DNA of 64,000 nucleotides from Oleomonas cavernae (GTDB taxonomy: Bacteria; Pseudomonadota; Alphaproteobacteria; Zavarziniales; Zavarziniaceae). This document shows, piece by piece, positions 58,625-64,000 of the stretch. The first letter of the stretch is position 1. Each line of letters starts with the position of its first letter. The stretch spans positions 248,001 to 312,000 of the forward strand of contig NZ_QYUK01000016.1 of assembly GCF_003590945.1 (NCBI RefSeq). The letters run 5' to 3'. The notes beneath the pieces were generated by a model. The model was not told the DNA's origin, searched no databases, and worked only from the letters and a program-made list of their open reading frames with translations. Made by a program: the position numbers and the translations under genes.

Positions 58625-60014
58625 TGTCCACCATGCTCCGCACCATCAGCCCGGTCGACGGGCGCGTCTATGTCGAACGGCCGCTGGCGGTCCACAGCCA
58701 GATCGAAGCCGTTCTCGAACGGGCGGCGAAAGCCGCGGCCGGCTGGGCTGCCATCCCGCTCGAGACCCGCTTGGAGATCCTGGGCAAGGCGATCGATCAC
58801 CTGGTCGCGGCCGGCGCCCAGATCGCGCCCGAGATCACCTGGCAGATGGGCCGCCCGGTCTCCCAGACCCCGGGCGAGGTGCGCGGCCTGGAAGAACGCG
58901 CCCGCTACATGCTGGCCCAGGCCTCGACCGCCTTGTCGCCGCTCGATCCCGGCCCCAAGACGGGTTTCATCCGCTCGGTCAAGCGGGTACCGCTGGGCGT
59001 CGTCGCCGTGGTGGCGCCGTGGAACTACCCCTATCTCACCGCGGTGAACGCGATCATTCCTGCCCTTGCCGCCGGCAATGCGGTGATCTGCAAGCACAGC
59101 CATCAGACGCCGCTGGTCGCCGACCGTTTCCAGGCCGCGCTGGACGCGGCCGGCCTGCCGCCCGGCACCTTCCAGCACCTGGACCTGTCCCATGCCGACA
59201 CCGCGCGCCTGATCGGTGACGCCCGGGTGAACCATGTCTGCTTCACCGGCTCGGTCGCCGGCGGCCATGCGGTGGTGGAGGCGCTGGGGGGCGGCTTCGC
59301 CACCGCGGGCCTTGAGTTGGGCGGCAAGGACCCGGCCTATGTCCGGGCCGATGCCAATCTGGCCCACGCCATCGAGAACATCGCCGACGGTATCTTCTTC
59401 AATTCCGGGCAAAGCTGCTGCGGCATCGAGCGGGTCTATGTCCACGAAACCCTGTTCGACAGCTTCGTCGAGGGCGTCGTCGACCTCGCGCGGACATACC
59501 GCCTGGGCGACCCGACCGATCCGGCGACCAACCTAGGGCCGATGGTGCGGGCCAGTGCTGCCGATTTCGTCCGCGCCCAGGTGGCGGAAGCGCTGGCCGG
59601 CGGCGCCCGCGCCCTGATCGATCCCAAGACGTTCGAGCGCGATGCCCGGGCACGCCCTACCTGGCGCCCCAGGTGCTGATCGAGGTGGACCATGCCATGC
59701 GGGTGATGACCGAGGAAACCTTCGGTCCGGTCGCCGGCATCATGAAGGTGAAATCGGACGAGGAAGCGATCGCCCTGATGAACGACAGCCCCTACGGCCT
59801 GACCGCCGCGATCTGGACCTCGGATGCGCAAGCCGCCGAGTCGATCGGCGACCGCCTCGAGACCGGCACCGTGTTCATGAACCGTTGCGACTATCTCGAT
59901 CCTGCCCTGGCCTGGACCGGGGTAAAGGATACTGGCCGCGGCGCCACCCTGTCGCGCGTCGGCTACGAGTACCTGACAAGGCCCAAAAGCTTCCACCTGC
60001 GCACGGTGATCTGA
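58624..60014 (+). CDS. NAD(P)-dependent aldehyde dehydrogenase (frameshifted as sequenced)
   Basis: About 464 codons. Class motifs are VVAPWNYPYLTAVN, GLELGGKDPAYVR (catalytic Glu) and FFNSGQSCCGIERVYV (catalytic Cys, with an extra adjacent Cys). The C-terminal part, VMTEETFGPVAGIMKV to FMNRCDYLDPALAW, is in another frame. One added G near 59643 gives DGPGTPYLAPQVLI. It is coupled to the GS-like gene by TGATG. In the proposed pathway it oxidises a gamma-glutamyl-amino-aldehyde to the acid. Confidence 0.9.
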
Positions 60015-60033
60015 TGACCGTCTCGGTCGACAT

Positions 60034-60172
60034 CCCCTCTCCGCCGCGTGCGGGGAGAGGGAGGGGCCCGACGCCGAAGGCGGCGGGAGGGTGAGGTGGT
60101 CGGCGGGCCGCATTGCCCTATGCCAACCACCCACCTCACCCCACCCTCTCCCCCTGAAGGGCGGAGAGGGCT
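60034..60172. repeat. GC-rich palindromic repeat, family B copy 6
   Basis: It begins TCCCCTCTCCGCCGCGTGCGGGG and ends CCCCTGAAGGGCGGAGAGGGCT, with GGGAGGGTGAGGTGG and CCACCTCACCCC inner arms. It fills most of the gap between the aldehyde and alcohol dehydrogenase genes (60015-60216). Confidence 0.85.
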
Positions 60173-60216
60173 ACCCTTCGCCGACAGGGCGAAGTGAGAC
60201 GAAAAGAGAACCCATC

Positions 60217-61398
60217 ATGACCGCCACCCTGAAAGGCGCCTGGAACTACCCCACCCGCGTGCTGGCCGGCCCGGGGCGCATCGCCGAGCTGGCCGATGCC
60301 TGCGCCACCGCCGGGATCAAGCGCCCCCTGTTCGTCACCGACAAGGGCCTGGCCCAGACCGATATCACCGCCCGGGCCATGGCCGTGCTGAAGACCGCCG
60401 GGCTCAATCCCGGCTTCTATGCCGATGTCCGCTCCAACCCGGTGGAGGCGAACCTCGACGACGGCCTCGCGGTCTACAAGGCGGGCCATCACGACGGCGT
60501 CGTCGCCTTCGGCGGCGGCTCGGCCCTCGACATCGCCAAGCTGATCGCCTTCATGTCGGGCCAGACCCGCCCGGTGTGGGATTACGAGGACGTGGGCGAC
60601 TGGTGGACCCGCGCCGACCCCGCCGGCATCGCCCCCGTCGTCGCCGTGCCCACCACGGCGGGCACGGGATCCGAAGTGGGCCGCGCCGCAGTCATCACCA
60701 ATGCCGCCTCCCAGGAAAAGAAGATCATCTTCCACCCCAAGATGCTGCCCGTGGTGGTGATCTCGGACCCGGAACTGACCGTCGGCCTGCCGCCCCACAT
60801 CACCGCCTGGACCGGCATCGACGCCTTCACCCATTGCTTCGAGGCCTATAGTGCGCCGGGCTTCCACCCCATCGCCGACGGCATCGCGGTCGAAGGCATG
60901 CGCCTGATCAAGGAATACCTGCCCCGCGCGGTAGCCCGTGGCGACGATATCGAGGCCCGCGCCAACATGCTGGCCGCCGCCAGCATGGGCGCCGCCGCCT
61001 TCCAGAAGGGCCTGGGCGCCACCCATTCGATCGCCCATCCGCTGGGCGTGCTCTACGACACCCACCACGGCCTGGCAAATGCCGTGATCCTTCCCTATGT
61101 GATGGTCTTCAACCGCCCGGCGATCGAAGACCGCATGCCCCATCTGGCCCGTGCCCTGAACCTGAAGGAAGCGACCTTCGACGCCGTGCTGGCCTACGTG
61201 CTCGACCTGCGCAAGGCCCTGGGCGTGCCCCACAGCCTGGCCGAGATCAAGGTGCCGGCCGACCGGGCCGCCGAGATCGGGGTGATGGCGGAACACGACC
61301 CCTCGACGGGCAGCAACCCGCGGGTGGCCAAGGCCGCCGACATGGAGCGCATCTTCCGCGCCGCCCAGTTGGGCAACCTTGCCGCCGCCGCCGGATAA
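60217..61398 (+). CDS. Iron-containing alcohol dehydrogenase
   Basis: A 393-residue group III (Fe-ADH) enzyme. The NAD-binding motif is VVAFGGGSALDIAKL, followed by PTTAGTGSEVGRAAV. Metal ligands are Asp/His in GIDAFTHCFEAY, GLGATHSIAHPLG and DTHHGLANAV. In this cluster it would oxidise the hydroxyl of a gamma-glutamylated amino alcohol to the aldehyde used by the neighbouring aldehyde dehydrogenase. The GATase gene starts 4 bp after its stop. Confidence 0.92.
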   Translation: MTATLKGAWNYPTRVLAGPGRIAELADACATAGIKRPLFVTDKGLAQTDITARAMAVLKTAGLNPGFYADVRSNPVEANLDDGLAVYKAGHHDGVVAFGGGSALDIAKLIAFMSGQTRPVWDYEDVGDWWTRADPAGIAPVVAVPTTAGTGSEVGRAAVITNAASQEKKIIFHPKMLPVVVISDPELTVGLPPHITAWTGIDAFTHCFEAYSAPGFHPIADGIAVEGMRLIKEYLPRAVARGDDIEARANMLAAASMGAAAFQKGLGATHSIAHPLGVLYDTHHGLANAVILPYVMVFNRPAIEDRMPHLARALNLKEATFDAVLAYVLDLRKALGVPHSLAEIKVPADRAAEIGVMAEHDPSTGSNPRVAKAADMERIFRAAQLGNLAAAAG

Positions 61399-61402
61399 GA
61401 CC

Positions 61403-62272
61403 ATGACCAAGCCTGCCCTTCGCCTGCTCGTCGTCGATGGCAACACCGCCGCCGGCCGCGCCCGCGCCGTCGCCTCGGGCGGTACGGCATCGGGCGAGGG
61501 CTATGCCGCCGTGCTCCAGGACCTGGCACCCGAGGCCGCGATCGACATCTGCTATCCCGCCGATCCCGGCTCGAACCTGCCCGGTGTCTCGGAACTCGCC
61601 GCCTATGACGGTGTCGCCATCACCGGCTCTGCCCTCAACGTCTACAACGGCGGGCCGCAGATCGAGCCGCAGGTCGACCTGGCACGCAATGTGTTCCGGT
61701 CGGGCACGCCCATGTTCGGCTCGTGCTGGGGCTTGCAGGTGGCGACCGTGGCGGCCGGCGGCAGCGTGCGCGCCAACCCCCAGGGCCGCGAGATCGGCAT
61801 CGCGCGCAAGATCCTGGTCAACGAGGCCGGCCGCGCCCACCCGCTGCTGGCCGGCCGGCCGCCGGTCTACGACGCGCTGTGCGTCCATCTCGACGAGGTC
61901 GAGACCCGGCCGGAGGGCATGACCGTGCTCGCCGGCAACGAGTTGAGCGAGGTCCAGGCGGCCGAGATCGCCCATGACGGCGGCACCTTCTGGGGCGTGC
62001 AGTACCACCCGGAATATTCCTTCGGCGAGATGGCCGCGGTGCTGCGCCGCTATGGCCCGGTGATGGTCGCCAACGGTTTCGTCCACGACGAGGCGGAACT
62101 GGCCCGCATCATCGCCCTCTACGATGGCCTCCACGCCGATCCACAGGACACGGCGCTGGCCTGGCAACTGGGCGTCGACCACCAGACCATCGCCCCCGCC
62201 GATCGCCACCGCGACCTCGCCAACTGGCTGGAGCACCTGGTGCGCCCGACCCGGGTACGGCGCGGGCGGTAG
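61403..62272 (+). CDS. Class-I glutamine-amidotransferase-like hydrolase
   Basis: A 289-residue GATase1 protein with the nucleophile elbow MFGSCWGLQVA (Cys about residue 109) and the His-Glu pair in VQYHPEYSFGEM. It has no synthase domain. In a gamma-glutamyl pathway a free-standing GATase fits hydrolysis of the gamma-glutamyl product (as PuuD does for gamma-glutamyl-GABA), releasing glutamate and the amino acid; this role is inferred from context. The short C-terminal extension after residue 215 is not catalytic in appearance. Confidence 0.85.
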   Translation: MTKPALRLLVVDGNTAAGRARAVASGGTASGEGYAAVLQDLAPEAAIDICYPADPGSNLPGVSELAAYDGVAITGSALNVYNGGPQIEPQVDLARNVFRSGTPMFGSCWGLQVATVAAGGSVRANPQGREIGIARKILVNEAGRAHPLLAGRPPVYDALCVHLDEVETRPEGMTVLAGNELSEVQAAEIAHDGGTFWGVQYHPEYSFGEMAAVLRRYGPVMVANGFVHDEAELARIIALYDGLHADPQDTALAWQLGVDHQTIAPADRHRDLANWLEHLVRPTRVRRGR

Positions 62273-62280
62273 GGCGGAGT

Positions 62281-62418
62281 AGCCCTCTCCGCCCTCCGGG
62301 GGAGAGGGTTGGGTGAGGTGGGTGGTCGGCGTAAGGCGCGTCTGTTCCCGCCACCACCTCACCCTCCCATCGCTGACGCGACGGGCCCCTCCCTCTCCCC
62401 CGCAAGCGGCGGAGAGGG
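62281..62418. repeat. GC-rich palindromic repeat, family B copy 7
   Basis: It begins AGCCCTCTCCGCCCTCCGGGGGAGAGGG and ends CCTCTCCCCCGCAAGCGGCGGAGAGGG, in the same orientation as copy 5. It lies between the GATase stop and the ferredoxin reductase gene; the remaining about 110 bp before that gene show nothing else. Confidence 0.85.
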
Positions 62419-62528
62419 GGAGAAGAAGCTGAAACGGGGCGTCAACTGGATCGACGTGCCCGAAGCTTGAATTGAGGCAATCGTGGCGCCATGGTGGCGC
62501 CCTTCGCGCCTTGGGATTGGAAAGCAGC

Positions 62529-63551
62529 ATGTCCGAAGTCATCACCACCGATGTCGCCATCATCGGCGCCGGCCCCGTCGGCCTGTTCGCCGTGTTCGAG
62601 GCGGGCATGCTGGGCATGAAGGCGGTGGTGATCGATGCCCTCGATGCCCTGGGCGGGCAATGCACCGCGCTCTACCCGGAAAAGCCGATCTACGACATTC
62701 CCGGCCATCCCGCGATCGACGGCCAGGGCCTGATCGGGCAGTTGGAGATCCAGGCCGCCCCCTTCGCGCCCTACTACCTGCTGGACCAGCAGGTGACCCA
62801 CCTCGGCACCCAGGAGGCCGGGTTCCGCCTGCGCACCTCCAAGGGCGCCGTGGTCGAGGCCCGGGCGGTGATCGTGGCGGCAGGCTGCGGCGCCTTCGGC
62901 CCCAATCGCCCGCCGCTCGACGGGCTGGAGGCCTATGAAGAGGCCAAGACGGTCCAGTACCTGGTGCGCCGGCGCGAGGATTACCGCGACAAGAAGATCG
63001 TCATCGCCGGCGGCGGCGATTCCGCCGTCGACTGGGCCCTGAGCCTGGTCGAGGTGGCCGAGAGCGTCAGCCTGGTGCACCGCCGGCCCAAATTCCGCGC
63101 GGCGCCCGAATCCCTGCGCAAGCTCGACGACCTGGCCAAGGCCGGCGCCGTCGACCTGGTGGTGCCCTACCAGCTCGACGGCCTGGAAGGCGACGGCGGC
63201 ATCCTGAACGGCGTGCGGGTGGCGACCCTGGACGGGCAGAAGCGCGTGATCCCGGCCGATGTCCTCCTCCCCTTCTACGGCCTGGCCATGACGCTGGGGC
63301 CGATCGCCGACTGGGGCCTGGGCCTCGATCACAATCACATCGCGGTCGAACAGCGCAACAGCGCCACCAGTGTCCCCGGCATCTTCGCCATCGGCGACAT
63401 CGCCACCTATCCCGGCAAGCTCAAGCTGATCCTGTCGGGCTTCGCGGAAGCCGCCGCGGCGGCCCATGCCATTCACCCGCTGGTCTTCCCCGACAAGGTG
63501 CTGCACTTCGAATATTCGACCACGCGCGGCGTGCCGACGGCGGCGCAGTAA
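62529..63551 (+). CDS. Thioredoxin-reductase-like ferredoxin/flavodoxin-NADP+ reductase
   Basis: A 340-residue FNR of the TrxR-like (YumC) type. The FAD motif is [18 protein letters not shown], then [18 protein letters not shown], the NADP motif [16 protein letters not shown] and [16 protein letters not shown]. The redox CxxC of thioredoxin reductases is absent, as expected for this FNR class. A conserved C-terminal aromatic/His region is present ([12 protein letters not shown]). It supplies or drains electrons for ferredoxin. Its relation to the upstream pathway is unclear; a family B repeat separates them. Confidence 0.92.
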   Translation: MSEVITTDVAIIGAGPVGLFAVFEAGMLGMKAVVIDALDALGGQCTALYPEKPIYDIPGHPAIDGQGLIGQLEIQAAPFAPYYLLDQQVTHLGTQEAGFRLRTSKGAVVEARAVIVAAGCGAFGPNRPPLDGLEAYEEAKTVQYLVRRREDYRDKKIVIAGGGDSAVDWALSLVEVAESVSLVHRRPKFRAAPESLRKLDDLAKAGAVDLVVPYQLDGLEGDGGILNGVRVATLDGQKRVIPADVLLPFYGLAMTLGPIADWGLGLDHNHIAVEQRNSATSVPGIFAIGDIATYPGKLKLILSGFAEAAAAAHAIHPLVFPDKVLHFEYSTTRGVPTAAQ

Positions 63552-63559
63552 GCGGCGCG

Positions 63560-63885
63560 GTGCTCTCGATCGGCCTGTTCGCGCTGGCGGCCGTCGCCGA
63601 GATCGGCGGCTGCTTCGCCTTCTGGGCCTGGGCGCGGCAAGACAAGTCGATCCTGTGGCTGGTCCCCGGCCTGCTTTGCCTGGCCTTCTTCGCCTGGGTT
63701 CTGACCCGCGTGGAAGCGGATTTCGCCGGCCGCGCCTATGCCGCCTATGGCGGCATCTACATCGCCGCCTCGCTGCTCTGGCTCTGGCTGGTCGAGGGCG
63801 CGCGGCCCGACCGTTTCGACCTGATCGGCGGCGCGGTCTGCCTGACCGGCACCGCCATCATCCTGTTTGCGCCAAGGGGGCATGA
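63560..63885 (+). CDS. YnfA/UPF0060 small membrane protein (frameshifted at the 3' end as sequenced)
   Basis: A four-helix protein of about 108 residues, SMR-like in fold. Helices are [57 protein letters not shown] and [18 protein letters not shown]. The family-typical [12 protein letters not shown] and AAYGGIYI are present. As sequenced, the frame runs past the normal end. One added G in the run 63876-63880 gives LFAPRG-Ala-stop at 63885, the usual family terminus. GTG start 8 bp after the reductase stop. Confidence 0.85.
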
Positions 63886-63898
63886 TCCAAACACATTG

Positions 63899-63918
63899 CG
63901 AAAACTTCGAAGATTTCG
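63899..63918 (+). promoter_or_regulatory. Imperfect palindrome, probable antitoxin autoregulatory operator
   Basis: CGAAAACTTCGAAGATTTCG is self-complementary at 18 of 20 positions around TTCGAA and ends 24 bp before the antitoxin ATG. It sits in an AT-rich promoter-like stretch (TTGCGA ... TATTTT). Phd/YefM antitoxins repress their own operon through such palindromes. Confidence 0.6.
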
Positions 63919-63942
63919 TATTTTGTGTGAAAGGAGCTCGCC

Positions 63943-64000
63943 ATGGCCATCACGGTTCCTGCCACGGAATTCATTCGCCGGCCCGGCCGATACAAGGATG
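63943..64000 (+). CDS. Phd/YefM-family type II antitoxin (partial, runs off right edge)
   Basis: The first 19 codons are visible ([19 protein letters not shown]). The [15 protein letters not shown] start is characteristic of Phd/YefM DNA-binding antitoxins in alphaproteobacteria. AAGGAG lies 7 bp before the ATG. The cognate toxin (PIN-domain VapC, RelE or Doc type) would be expected just outside the window. The upstream palindrome supports autoregulation. Confidence 0.75.
   Translation, partial: MAITVPATEFIRRPGRYKD

Overview
This is a GC-rich (roughly 68-70 % by eye) bacterial chromosome segment. It is most likely from an alphaproteobacterium. The reasons are the linked block tsaE-amgK-murU-addB-addA-trxA, an entericidin lipoprotein, a two-CxxC zinc-ribbon protein, a TrxR-like ferredoxin-NADP reductase, and the style of the GC-rich palindromic intergenic repeats. 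The genus cannot be read from the sequence. There is no insertion sequence, prophage or CRISPR array.

Layout. 1-2.2 kb: a MacAB-type exporter, with MacB running off the left edge. 2.3-9.2 kb: an iron-uptake island with exbB-exbD-tonB, a PiuC/YbiX dioxygenase, a Fiu-like catecholate TonB-dependent receptor and a PiuB-like PepSY membrane protein, with Fur-like palindromes upstream. 9.1-17.8 kb: a guanidine-assimilation operon headed by a clear guanidine-I (ykkC) riboswitch. It encodes an ABC permease and ATPase, two DUF1989 proteins, a biotin-dependent guanidine/urea carboxylase and allophanate hydrolase. 18.1-27.3 kb: tsaE (t6A), amgK-murU (muropeptide recycling), addB-addA (double-strand-break repair) and trxA. 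27.5-42 kb: tRNA-Gly(CCC), a TetR-controlled NTF2/GMC-oxidoreductase cluster, secreted and membrane hypotheticals, SRAP, entericidin, a FolM-like SDR, a lipid desaturase, a sulfotransferase, an FAD protein and an RTX protein.

42.2-53.5 kb: a long minus-strand operon with a divergent LysR gene. It encodes a PotABCD-like importer, a ureohydrolase, a zinc alcohol dehydrogenase, a DavA-like amidase, a DavB-like flavin amino-acid monooxygenase/oxidase, an AruI-like ThDP decarboxylase and MsrB. Together these form a coherent proposal for arginine or guanidino-amino-acid breakdown through 4-guanidinobutyramide/4-guanidinobutyrate to GABA and urea. 54.6-62.3 kb: RpiR regulator, APC permease, gamma-glutamyl-amine synthetase (GS-like), aldehyde dehydrogenase, iron alcohol dehydrogenase and a GATase-like hydrolase. 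This set fits gamma-glutamylated catabolism of an amino alcohol such as ethanolamine. The right edge holds ferredoxin-NADP reductase, YnfA and the start of a Phd/YefM antitoxin.

Two global properties matter when using this annotation. First, thirteen genes that are otherwise intact family members carry one or two single-base indels, about 15 events and nearly all missing G or C within G/C runs. I read these as probable assembly errors, so I list each as one frameshifted CDS. Second, three families of intergenic palindromic repeats punctuate the window: two copies of a 113-bp element, seven of a GC-rich element of about 105-145 bp, and one 84-bp element.
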